Made by a program: the position numbers and the translations under genes. Positions 8,703 through 17,934 of a stretch of DNA of 62,000 bases are shown piece after piece (the stretch's first letter is position 1; the number at the start of each line of letters is the position of its first letter). Source of the stretch: Cryptomeria japonica (taxonomy: Eukaryota > Streptophyta > Pinopsida > Cupressales > Cupressaceae); contig NC_081405.1 of assembly GCF_030272615.1 (NCBI RefSeq), positions 573,036,252 through 573,098,251 of the forward strand, read 5' to 3'. The notes under the pieces were generated by a model. That model saw nothing but the letters and a program-made list of their open reading frames with translations, had not been told where the DNA came from and searched no databases.

Positions 8703-11700
8703 ATGGTTGAAACCCGTCTTCAAAAATCTAGGAGAAAAGCTAAAGAAGCTCAAGGGCCCGTAAACATGAGTTCTTATGAGTATGACAATGATGTCTTCTA
8801 CAATCCTGAGCACACTACATTACCAGACATGAATGTTTATAGACACAATCCAAATATGGAAAGCGCAAACGCTATACACAACGCTACACACAATGATAAT
8901 GTGGACAATTCTTCAATACTATCAGCAGACATACAAGAATCTATAATGGATCCTCAATTCAATAGATTGGTTGAAGAGATAATGAGGAGAGATCGTCAAT
9001 ACTTTCTAAACATGATGGCACAAAGTGGAGCTAAGATACCACATGATTTTGACTTATCTCAACTTATGGAAAGTAGACCTTCACAACAAACTCAACCAAA
9101 TAGTGGAGGACCCAATAATATGATGCCGGAGTCACCATCAGTTTTGCTTCAGAAACCAGCAATCCCACATACACAAGCTCAAATGCACGATACTTACACT
9201 CAAAGACCATCATGGAGGCCTTATGTTCAAACACATGTTCAAGATATGGGTCAACCAAGACAAATGGATACTCAAGGACTTCCTCAAAATTTTGACACAA
9301 GGAGACCTCATGCCAAAATTGGGGGCAACACAATGGAAAATGAAAGGCCTATTGAATATGGTTTATACACACAAAACAGATATGGGGTCCCTCAACAAGA
9401 AATTATGCCAAGTGCTCCATACATGTCGCAACAATATAGACCTCCATATGGACATGTCTACGATCAGTATCATCCATACATGCAACAAGCTCCTCCTCAA
9501 ATGGGTGTTTCAAACATGGGATATGCTACAAGAAATCCATCTCCTCCCAAAAATAATTTGGAGCAACAAATTAGAGATCTACAAAAGAAAGTGGAAGACA
9601 TGGGCACATCAAAACCCACATATACTATGAGAGATATATGCCCTTATCCCTTTGATAAGAGCATTCCAATGCCTCCGTTTCCTCCGCACTTTACAACGCC
9701 GAAATTTGACAAATATAGAGGGAGAGGAGATCCCAAGGCACACATAAGACAATTCTTCACAGCTTGCATTGAGGTAGCAGCAGAAGAAACATACTTAATG
9801 AGGTTGTTCCCACAGAGCTTAGGAGATCAAGCGATGGAATGGTTTTCTCAATTACCTCCCGGTATTAAGTCATGGGGCGACTTGGCAGAGGCATTCATTC
9901 AACATTTCTCTTACAACATTGAAACAGATGTCTCAGTTACTACCTTGTGCAATACGAAACAAAAAGAAGGAGAATCTTTTGCGTCATTTTTGCAAAGATG
10001 GAGAAACTTAGCTAGCAGATGCTCTTGTGAAATCCCGCAAAAACAAATGGTGGAAATGTTCACACAAAATGTTAACAAGGCTATTGGTTATGATCTCAGA
10101 AAAGCTTGTTTGTCTACATTCAAGGATGTCATTGAAAAGGGCCTAGCAACAGAAAAGGTCTTGATTGAACAAGGAGTTATCAAACTATTCAAAGAAAACA
10201 AAGAGGACTTTAAGGGAAAGGACAAACCAAAGTTTTGGAACAAGAACAAGAACACAGTTAATGATGGTGTTGTTGATGCTAACACAGTGAGACCAAAGTT
10301 CATCTTTTCTGGATCAAATTCTACCAACAATCAAGTGAACAATCAAACGGCTGCTAGACCACGAAGGAAGTACACTCCATTGGGAGAACCACTTGAATCA
10401 GTATTCAAAAAGCTTGTAGCAAACAAGGTGATCACGGTCCCAGATTTTCCTCCATATGAACCAAAGGTAAAACCGAATTGGTGGAATGATGATGAATATT
10501 GCGAATTTCATAAGAGCAAGGGTCACAAGACAAGTAATTGCCATCGATTGAAAAACATTGTACAAGATCTCATTGACAGAGGAGATATTGAGATTGAGGG
10601 ACATTCATCTAACCAAGAGCATGAGGTGTTTAAGGAACCATTCCCAAAACATGACAAGGGAAAAGGCAAAGTCACAGATGATCAAGCCAATTACACTAGA
10701 ACATCTTACAATTATGATTCCACTATTAATCACATCTCAATGGACAATCATATTTCTACCATTACTATCAAAAATAAAAATCCTGAGAATCCTCCTCAGC
10801 AACCTAAAATTGTCCTAAAAGGTGTGGGATCTTCATCCGAAGCTACCTCTGAATGTCATGTTACAACCCGTCGAGGTAAGATCACATTGCCAGGAACCTC
10901 TTCTAAGAATACCAATCTTCCGTCAACTAAGCCTGAGTACGATCTTGTAGAGCAATTAGGGAAAACACCCGCACTCATCTCTATTCTTGAGCTCTTACGT
11001 ATATCTCCTGCACATAAAGCTGTCCTTGACAAAACCTTGAGAGATACTGCTGTCCCTACGGATCTAAACGTGGATCAGTTTCAAGCCATGGTGGGATACC
11101 TATCCGTTCCACACTCCCTCACATTTACAGAAGCCGATGACGCCTCCATAAGTCAGCCTCACAATGCACCTCTACATATTGAAGCCTTCATACATAAACA
11201 CCGAATAAAACGAGTCCTGATAGATGGAGGAGCAGGTCTTAATATTTGTACATTGAGCACCATCAGACAATTGGGATATTCTGACAAAGCTGTGAATGCT
11301 ACAAACCAAATCACTATTAAGGCTTATGATGATGAAGAGCGCTCGTCCAAGGGCACGGTCATCTTACCACTCAGAATAGGGCCAGTAACAAAGGACGTGA
11401 TTTGTCAAGTCCTGGATCTAGACCTCACGTATAACATATTGCTAGGACGTCCATGGATTCATGAAATGAGAGCGGTCCCATCAACATACCATCAGTGCAT
11501 AAAATTTCCTCATAATGGAGTCGAGGTAACGGTCAATGGTGATCCAAATCCATTCATATATTGCAATAACTTGAGATCACATACTGAGATTATCATTCCC
11601 AGCAATCGTGAGGCTACTCCTTCTTCAGCATATATTGATCCTGAGTCATTAAAGCCCTCGACATCCAAACAAGGTGAACTTAGAGCCAGGTTTCAAGACA

Positions 11701-14700
11701 AAGGCATGGGAGAATACACTCTGAATCAAACAATGTTCTTACGACAAGTCATGAACTCCCCCAAGGAATATGGGAGACCACATCCAAATAAGCAAATCTC
11801 CATCATGCTCCTCAAATGGGATCCTACCGTCTTTCAAAAATGGGGCGAACTAGAGGAAGAAAGTTTATATAAAATGCTATATAAGGACGCTGAAGATGAT
11901 ACACATGATCAGATTATAATACCCTGCGAAAACTATGGTAAAGGTTTCAAAATTCTGCAGAGATTCGGGTATGATGGAAAAAGTCCTCTCGGACTACGCA
12001 AAGAAGGTGTCATGGAGCCTCTACAACCTGAGCTAACTACAAGAAGGGAACGCTCTAAGGGGCTTGGTTTTCTAAATCCCAAGATTCAACACAAGAGAAC
12101 AAAACAGATATGGCGAGTCAAAGTGGCTGAAGTTCAACAAGAGGATAATTATTCCACAGACTCCAATGAGTGGGAATGGGGTTCAGACAAATCCTCTAGC
12201 GATTATGAACTTAATGAGACATTTAGAGAGCCAGATGAACCTACAGAGGAGGAGGAGTTTTACAAGAAATTCAGAGTTGGTCAAGAACCGACCCATAAGG
12301 ATCCCGCACAAGCTTCGTTTCAAGGCCCTAGGTCAGGATCACATAGGATGAGGACACCCGTCCCTGAGGGTGCTACTAGTGATGATAATTTGGACTCACT
12401 CACGATCGACACTGATGAGGAGAGTGCCATTGACGACCTCGATGACTATCTTGACATACCTGAATATAACCACATCTTCACTATTAGCCTGGCGGATTCT
12501 AAAAACACTAAAGACCTTCCCCTCGTTCACCCCCAACTCATTGACTGGGATCAGGATGGACCACCACAGATTGATACATTTCAAAATGACGAAGCTATTG
12601 TTGATTATCTTGGCATTCGCGATGATCTTCCTCTTGGAGACCATAAAGCAGGATACGCCATAGAGCTAAATAACATGGCATACTTTGGTGAGGGTGTCGG
12701 GCCTTCTAGTCGCAAAAATGTGAAAATAAAGACAAAACAAGGGTCTTATGGCGAAAACCACACTGTGGCGCTCTCTGACTCTAAAAAAGTAAAAAGAAAG
12801 GACGTATCTGAGGGTGAAAACCTCTCTGAGGCGCCCGAAGATGGAAGGCTTGACATTCTCCCAGCATCATACGAGGAAAAATCATCCATGTTGGTAGAGG
12901 AGACTATAAAGACAAACATTGGTACAGCAGAGGTTCCACACAACATATTTTTGGCTCAATCATTGACAGAGGCCGAGAAAGCAAGGTTCATAAGCTTCTT
13001 TAAGGAACGACAAGTCAACTTCGCATGGTCTTATGCTGATATGCCTGGACTAGACCCCGACTTAGTAATGCATCATTTAACAGTCAAACCGGGGGCAAAA
13101 CCAGTAAAGCAGAAATTGAGGAAAATGCATCCACAAGTGGCATTATTAGTCAAGGCAGAGCTGGAGAAATTACTAGATGTCGGATTCATACGCCCAATTG
13201 ATTATCCTGAATGGATCTCCAATTTAGTACCTGTCAGCAAACCAGATCGCAGCATCCGAATATGTACAGACTTCAGGGATATCAACAAGGCTTGTCCGAA
13301 GGACGATTTCCCATTACCAAACATTGATTTAATTGTTGATCTCACAGCAGGCCATGAGATGTTATCTTTAATGGACGGATTCTCTGGATATAATCAGATC
13401 AGGATTGCACCTGAAGACCAACATAAAACATCATTCACTTGTCCATGGGGAACCTTCTGCTGGAATGTCATGCCCTTTGGGCTGAAAAATGCAGGTGCCA
13501 CATATCAACGAGCCATGACTACTATCTTCCATGATCTCATGCATGTAAAGGTGGAAGATTATGTCGACGACCTTTTGGTTAAATCAATAGACAGAAATAC
13601 ACACTTGGACATACTTTCAGTTGCTTTTGATAGGCTGGAAAAATACAAGGTAAGATTAAATCCAAAGAAATGTGTCTTTGGAGTAACCTCCGGGAAGCTC
13701 CTAGGATTCATTGTGTCTAAAAGAGGAATAGAAGCGGATCCAGCAAAAGTCAAGGCTATCTTGGACATGCCGCCACCCAAGAATATCAGTCAACTTCGGT
13801 CTTTACAAGGGAGACTCCAGTCCATACGAAGATTCATAGCACAACTTGCAGATAAGTGTAATCCTTTCCAGCACCTGCTACACAAAAACATTAAGTTCAA
13901 ATGGGACGAGAACTGTCAACAGGCTTTTCAGGCACTTAAAGACTATCTTTTGAACCCGCCAGTTTTGATGCCACCAATTCCGAATCAACCATTGCTACTT
14001 TACATATCAGCTACTCCAACAGCACTGGGGGCACTACTAGCACAGCAAATACCTGACGGCAAGGAAAAAGCAGTCTACTATATCAGTCGCACATTGGTGG
14101 GATATGAGCTCAACTACACACCAATTGAGCGTGCATGTCTCGCTATGGTCTTCGCTTCACAAAAATTACGACATTATATGCTCACTCACAAGACCAAGTT
14201 GATTGCCAGAATTGATCCACTAAAATATCTGCTCAACAAAGCTACACTTACTGGGCGACTGGCCAAGTGGGTAATGATTTTGAGTGAATTCGACATTGAA
14301 TACGTGGACAGAAAAGCAATCAAAGGACAAGCCATCGCAGATCAATTGGCAGATGCTCCCATGATAGATGATGTTCCTCTACAGTCAGAATTTCCAGATG
14401 AGTCCATTCTAACAATATCACCTGCAAAGCCATGGCAACTATACTTTGATGGCTCATACACACAGCACGGGGCAGGAGCGGGTATACTCTTTATAACTCC
14501 CCAAGGCAATTCTATACCAAAGTCATACCGCTTATCATTTCCTTGCACCAACAATATAGCGGAATACGAGGCATTAACAACGGGGTTAAGAATTGCAGTT
14601 CAGTGGAAGATCCAGGAACTTCGTGTTTTTGGCGATTCTCAACTTGTCATCCGTCAAGCAACTGATGATTATCAAACAAAAGATGAAAAGCTAATGCCTT

Positions 14701-15113
14701 ACAAACAACTGGTAGATGATCTGAAACAACACTTTGCAAAGATAGAGTTTGAGCAGATACCAAGAGAACAGAATCGCGCTGCTGATGCCATGGCTACAAT
14801 TGCTTCACTCATTGACCTACCACAAAATGAGACCTGTTATGAGTTCCTGGTTGACAACCTGCTGATTCCGTCATATGAGATCACTCTCACGGAAATGATA
14901 TGCGTTGTTGGTCCTGAATCCCAGTTATATGGTTCCATATTCACATACCTTCGTGACAACATCTTACCTCCCGATTTATCGAACAACCAACGCCGCACTT
15001 TCATCCGCCAATCCTCCCGATACGTTATCCTAGCTGATATCCTATACCGACGAGGTCTAGATGGCACCCTCCTTAGATGTTTAGAGAGTGACGAAGCTCA
15101 GATTGCGTTATGA
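8703..15113 (+). CDS. Gag-pol polyprotein of the Tat element, up to a premature TGA
   Basis: The ATG opens MVETRLQKSRRKAKEA. A Q/P/M-rich N-terminus is followed by a gag core (about residues 330-430; PKFDKYRGRGDPKAHIRQF), a finger near residue 600 (CEFHKSKGHKTSNC), protease near 840 (VLIDGGAGLNICTL), a G-patch-like segment near 1,080 (GKGFKILQRFGYDGKSPLG), RT with YVDD at 1,620-1,623, a first RNase H whose usual TDAS is ISAT (lost aspartate), then an archaeal-type RNase H with catalytic D at 1,916 (YFDGSYTQHGAG), E in NIAEYEAL and D in FGDSQLVI. This makes virus-like particles and copies RNA to DNA in the cytoplasm. The frame ends at TGA 15,111-15,113, three codons before the integrase zinc-finger histidine. 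The integrase continues in the same phase, so the stop looks like a recent mutation, plausibly CGA to TGA. Confidence 0.95.
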   Translation: MVETRLQKSRRKAKEAQGPVNMSSYEYDNDVFYNPEHTTLPDMNVYRHNPNMESANAIHNATHNDNVDNSSILSADIQESIMDPQFNRLVEEIMRRDRQYFLNMMAQSGAKIPHDFDLSQLMESRPSQQTQPNSGGPNNMMPESPSVLLQKPAIPHTQAQMHDTYTQRPSWRPYVQTHVQDMGQPRQMDTQGLPQNFDTRRPHAKIGGNTMENERPIEYGLYTQNRYGVPQQEIMPSAPYMSQQYRPPYGHVYDQYHPYMQQAPPQMGVSNMGYATRNPSPPKNNLEQQIRDLQKKVEDMGTSKPTYTMRDICPYPFDKSIPMPPFPPHFTTPKFDKYRGRGDPKAHIRQFFTACIEVAAEETYLMRLFPQSLGDQAMEWFSQLPPGIKSWGDLAEAFIQHFSYNIETDVSVTTLCNTKQKEGESFASFLQRWRNLASRCSCEIPQKQMVEMFTQNVNKAIGYDLRKACLSTFKDVIEKGLATEKVLIEQGVIKLFKENKEDFKGKDKPKFWNKNKNTVNDGVVDANTVRPKFIFSGSNSTNNQVNNQTAARPRRKYTPLGEPLESVFKKLVANKVITVPDFPPYEPKVKPNWWNDDEYCEFHKSKGHKTSNCHRLKNIVQDLIDRGDIEIEGHSSNQEHEVFKEPFPKHDKGKGKVTDDQANYTRTSYNYDSTINHISMDNHISTITIKNKNPENPPQQPKIVLKGVGSSSEATSECHVTTRRGKITLPGTSSKNTNLPSTKPEYDLVEQLGKTPALISILELLRISPAHKAVLDKTLRDTAVPTDLNVDQFQAMVGYLSVPHSLTFTEADDASISQPHNAPLHIEAFIHKHRIKRVLIDGGAGLNICTLSTIRQLGYSDKAVNATNQITIKAYDDEERSSKGTVILPLRIGPVTKDVICQVLDLDLTYNILLGRPWIHEMRAVPSTYHQCIKFPHNGVEVTVNGDPNPFIYCNNLRSHTEIIIPSNREATPSSAYIDPESLKPSTSKQGELRARFQDKGMGEYTLNQTMFLRQVMNSPKEYGRPHPNKQISIMLLKWDPTVFQKWGELEEESLYKMLYKDAEDDTHDQIIIPCENYGKGFKILQRFGYDGKSPLGLRKEGVMEPLQPELTTRRERSKGLGFLNPKIQHKRTKQIWRVKVAEVQQEDNYSTDSNEWEWGSDKSSSDYELNETFREPDEPTEEEEFYKKFRVGQEPTHKDPAQASFQGPRSGSHRMRTPVPEGATSDDNLDSLTIDTDEESAIDDLDDYLDIPEYNHIFTISLADSKNTKDLPLVHPQLIDWDQDGPPQIDTFQNDEAIVDYLGIRDDLPLGDHKAGYAIELNNMAYFGEGVGPSSRKNVKIKTKQGSYGENHTVALSDSKKVKRKDVSEGENLSEAPEDGRLDILPASYEEKSSMLVEETIKTNIGTAEVPHNIFLAQSLTEAEKARFISFFKERQVNFAWSYADMPGLDPDLVMHHLTVKPGAKPVKQKLRKMHPQVALLVKAELEKLLDVGFIRPIDYPEWISNLVPVSKPDRSIRICTDFRDINKACPKDDFPLPNIDLIVDLTAGHEMLSLMDGFSGYNQIRIAPEDQHKTSFTCPWGTFCWNVMPFGLKNAGATYQRAMTTIFHDLMHVKVEDYVDDLLVKSIDRNTHLDILSVAFDRLEKYKVRLNPKKCVFGVTSGKLLGFIVSKRGIEADPAKVKAILDMPPPKNISQLRSLQGRLQSIRRFIAQLADKCNPFQHLLHKNIKFKWDENCQQAFQALKDYLLNPPVLMPPIPNQPLLLYISATPTALGALLAQQIPDGKEKAVYYISRTLVGYELNYTPIERACLAMVFASQKLRHYMLTHKTKLIARIDPLKYLLNKATLTGRLAKWVMILSEFDIEYVDRKAIKGQAIADQLADAPMIDDVPLQSEFPDESILTISPAKPWQLYFDGSYTQHGAGAGILFITPQGNSIPKSYRLSFPCTNNIAEYEALTTGLRIAVQWKIQELRVFGDSQLVIRQATDDYQTKDEKLMPYKQLVDDLKQHFAKIEFEQIPREQNRAADAMATIASLIDLPQNETCYEFLVDNLLIPSYEITLTEMICVVGPESQLYGSIFTYLRDNILPPDLSNNQRRTFIRQSSRYVILADILYRRGLDGTLLRCLESDEAQIAL
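12750..12835 (+). repeat. Two GGYG-AAAA-hairpin-CGCY modules inside gag-pol
   Basis: Copy 4 (12,750-12,772): GGCG, AAAA, CCAC, loop ACT, GTGG, CGCT. Copy 5 (12,813-12,835): GGTG, AAAA, CCTC, loop TCT, GAGG, CGCC. They match the three modules after pol (16,286-16,432) in layout but have different inner stems. Both are read in the same codon phase (Gly-Glu-Asn...Ala), in the linker between protease and RT. Confidence 0.8.
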
Positions 15114-16181
15114 GAAGTACACGAAGGGATATGTGGTCCGCATACTAGTGGTCCTACCTTGGCCAAGAAACTCATCAGGACTGGATACTACTGGCCTACT
15201 ATGGAAAAAGATGCATATCAGTTTGTCAAGAGGTGTAAGCAGTGTCAAATTCATGGAGACCTCATACACGCACCAGCACAAGAACTACAGCCACTTGCAT
15301 CTCCTTGGCCCTTTTGTCAGTGGGGACTCGATCTCATAGGCAAGATTCACCCTCCTTCTTCCAACGGACATAAATTCATTATCACAGCCACAGAGTATTT
15401 CACAAAGTGGATTGAAGCCGTGCCTCTCACGCAAGTTACTGGGAAACAAATCGCTACTTTCATCCTGAACTACATCATTTGCCGATACGGGATTCCTACT
15501 TCCATTATCACTGACAACGGGCGTCCTTTCAAGAATCAGGATGTTCGTGAACTCTGTGAGCGATTCCATATCTCTCATCGTTTCTCCACACCATATTACC
15601 CCCAAGGTAATGGCCAAGCTGAGGCGTCTAACAAAACAATTCTTAAAATACTTAAAAAGACAGTCGACGACGCTGGCCGTAACTGGCATGTCCAACTCAA
15701 TCCCGCACTTTGGGCCTATCGTACCAGTGTCCGCACACCTACAGGAGCTACACCTTACTCACTTGTCTACGGTGCTGAAGCCATCTTGCCTATTGAGGTC
15801 GAGTTACCTTCTTTACGGGTCTCCTTGAGAAACATAATCAACGATGAAGACTACAGGGTCTCTCGCCTACAAGAACTAGAACTGCTGGAGGAACGACGAC
15901 ACACTGCTTTTAATCATCTCAAGGCTTACCAACAACGAATGAGTCGCAGTTACAATCACAAGGTCAAGCCTCGCACATTTGAGGTAGGTGACTTAGTCCT
16001 CAGAGAGAACCCCAAGAATCAGCAAGATAGAGAAAAGAAGGGCAAATTTGAACCCAACTGGCTTGGTCCTTACATCATCACAGCAGTATATGGATCTGGG
16101 GCATATCAACTCTCAACTACAGAAGGGGAATCTTTGGAGGATCCTATCAACAGCATGCACCTTCACAGGTTCTACACATAA
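15114..16181 (+). CDS. Integrase part of the Tat polyprotein, downstream of the in-frame stop
   Basis: The frame continues gag-pol after TGA. It opens with the HHCC zinc finger (H codons at 15,120 and 15,141; CKQC with C codons at 15,234 and 15,243). The catalytic core has D at 15,330 (GLDLIGKI), D at 15,513 (TDNGRPF) and E at 15,621 (GQAEASNK), a DD35E spacing, followed by the C-terminal region (FEVGDLVLRENPKNQ...LGPYIITAVYGSGAYQL). It ends at TAA 16,179-16,181 and has no chromodomain. Integrase joins the cDNA to the chromosome. Without read-through of TGA 15,111 it would not be made as part of the polyprotein. There is no ATG at its head, so independent translation is unlikely. Confidence 0.93.
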   Translation, partial: EVHEGICGPHTSGPTLAKKLIRTGYYWPTMEKDAYQFVKRCKQCQIHGDLIHAPAQELQPLASPWPFCQWGLDLIGKIHPPSSNGHKFIITATEYFTKWIEAVPLTQVTGKQIATFILNYIICRYGIPTSIITDNGRPFKNQDVRELCERFHISHRFSTPYYPQGNGQAEASNKTILKILKKTVDDAGRNWHVQLNPALWAYRTSVRTPTGATPYSLVYGAEAILPIEVELPSLRVSLRNIINDEDYRVSRLQELELLEERRHTAFNHLKAYQQRMSRSYNHKVKPRTFEVGDLVLRENPKNQQDREKKGKFEPNWLGPYIITAVYGSGAYQLSTTEGESLEDPINSMHLHRFYT

Positions 16182-16285
16182 GCTCTTTTTGAGTATCCTA
16201 ATGCAAAAACACAAGAAAAAAAATCAAAAAAAATCAAAAATTCAAAAATACAAAAAAAATTATAAAAACAAAAAAATTGTTACTT

Positions 16286-16432
16286 GGTGAAAACCTGGCA
16301 AACAGGCGCCTTGTGACAACAAAAAAATTGCAAAATCCAAAAAAGTAAAGAGAAATAATTTCGTCCAACGGTGAAAACCACTTCGGTGGCGCCCTGGGCA
16401 AGTACCATGGTGAAAACTGGGTCACCAGCGCC
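16286..16432 (+). repeat. Three GGTG-AAAA-hairpin-CGCC modules after pol
   Basis: Copy 1 (16,286-16,310): inner stem CCTG/CAGG, loop GCAAA. Copy 2 (16,370-16,393): CCAC/GTGG, loop TTCG. Copy 3 (16,409-16,432): CTGG/CCAG, loop GTCA. All have GGTG, then AAAA, then the inner hairpin, then CGCC; GGTG can pair with CGCC (with one U-G), giving an outer helix with an AAAA bulge. In copy 3 the outer helix extends (CATGGTG/CGCCATG). Inner stems differ yet stay fully paired, which favours a selected RNA structure on the sense transcript. Confidence 0.85.
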
Positions 16433-17934
16433 ATGCGTAGGGACTTTGCTCCTCCCTCCTTCAGGATTCCCTTTCATTCTTTCACTTCGCACACACTCAC
16501 GACCAATTCACTCACAATAAACTTACCCATTCCCATCATGGCTTGTTATTGATCTACCCAAGATTGGTTAGCCATTCATAATAAACCCTCCCTTTTCACT
16601 CTCTTTCCATCCATAATAAATCAGATCCTATCTGTGACTACGGCCAATTCCTACGTCTAGTAATGGGTGTGGAACTGCGAACATCACATGTTTCGAGGAG
16701 TACAGTTTCTTTCAGCTCTCTTCAGTCTATCCGCGCACAATTCGCAATAAAGCAACATTTTGCATCGCAGATCCGCAATAAAGTTCCATCTTCTCCACAA
16801 TAAGGTATCAGTTTTATGGATTCAGTCAGTTTCCAAGGAGACACAGCAGCAACAATGGGCTTCAACAAAATCAAATCTTTTAACAGACTCAGACAACATA
16901 TGGTTCAGTGCTATCTATCCTTTTTGTGAAAGTGAACATTGTGACCACAATCAAAATTTGACTTAAACAAGTGACAAGAGACACAAACTTGAGGACTACA
17001 GTGGATGTGGGTGTCGAGTCTTGGTTTTCTTTTGGTTTTATCTTTTTGGTGACATGTCTTTTAGCTTTTCCGGGATGTCTTTGACTAGAGATTCTATCTC
17101 CAGGATGTCTTTGACTAGAAAGGCGAGGATGGGGTATCGTCACTTATTTGCATTTGCTGTCTGTGGATTGTCTTTTAGTAATGCTATGACTTGTCCAAGG
17201 ATATGAGGACACTGTGAGTCTAGTATGAACTGGGGCATTCCTTGTTTGTGACTGTCTTATCTCCATGCAAACAGGTACAATGACTTTCTGGGCCGAACAT
17301 ATGCCTCGATTGTCATAACCTATTCTGCCATAATAAAGCTCAATGATGATAACGCACAAGAAGCTCTTTCACGTTCATATCTTCTGTCTTCCATCCCTCT
17401 TTCTTGATTGACTTTCATTGTCCTTCTCGAGTCCGCGTAGCCCGCTATCACATGACTGAGTATAATGACACACCAAAAACATTTGCATTTCATATAGTTG
17501 CACCTGCATCACCACATATAAGCATTTCATACATATAGATATTATAATTGCATCACATTCTGCATACAACACATGTTAGCACATCTCACATTTTCATTAT
17601 GTAAATAATCATTTGCATTATCATATTCATTTGCATTACATACATTCACATTTGCATCATGCATCTCATATAAAACATAAAAGAACAAAAATATATGGCA
17701 TTGCATCATATAAGCATCCATATCATAAAACATGCATCACATAAGAACATCTCATCACATAAGGTACACATGCATATAGCTGCCGCAAAAGATGAATCAT
17801 CTCATATATATAATCAATCAAATGTGTCATAATACAATGATGTCAAAAGAATCATATGGCTACAAAAGAATCACCCGCAGGTGTCTACAATACAACAATG
17901 ATACATCTACTGATACAATGGGAGCCCACTATAG
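16433..17934 (+). other. Non-coding 3' region between pol and the antisense gene
   Basis: No gene seen. At 16,510-16,805 at least five AATAAA hexamers occur (near 16,516, 16,581, 16,614, 16,745 and 16,771), possible polyadenylation signals for sense transcripts. At about 17,075 and 17,102 the phrase GGATGTCTTTGACTAGA is tandemly repeated. From 17,480 to 17,830 the sequence is a degenerate CAT-rich tract (CATTTGCAT-like). The convergent antisense gene must also end here, but I saw no clear signal for it. Confidence 0.5.

Noticed and set aside
16286-16432. Hammerhead or other known self-cleaving ribozyme
   Set aside because: The GAAAA motif is present but the CUGANGA core and three-way junction are not; the modules are simple bulged hairpins.
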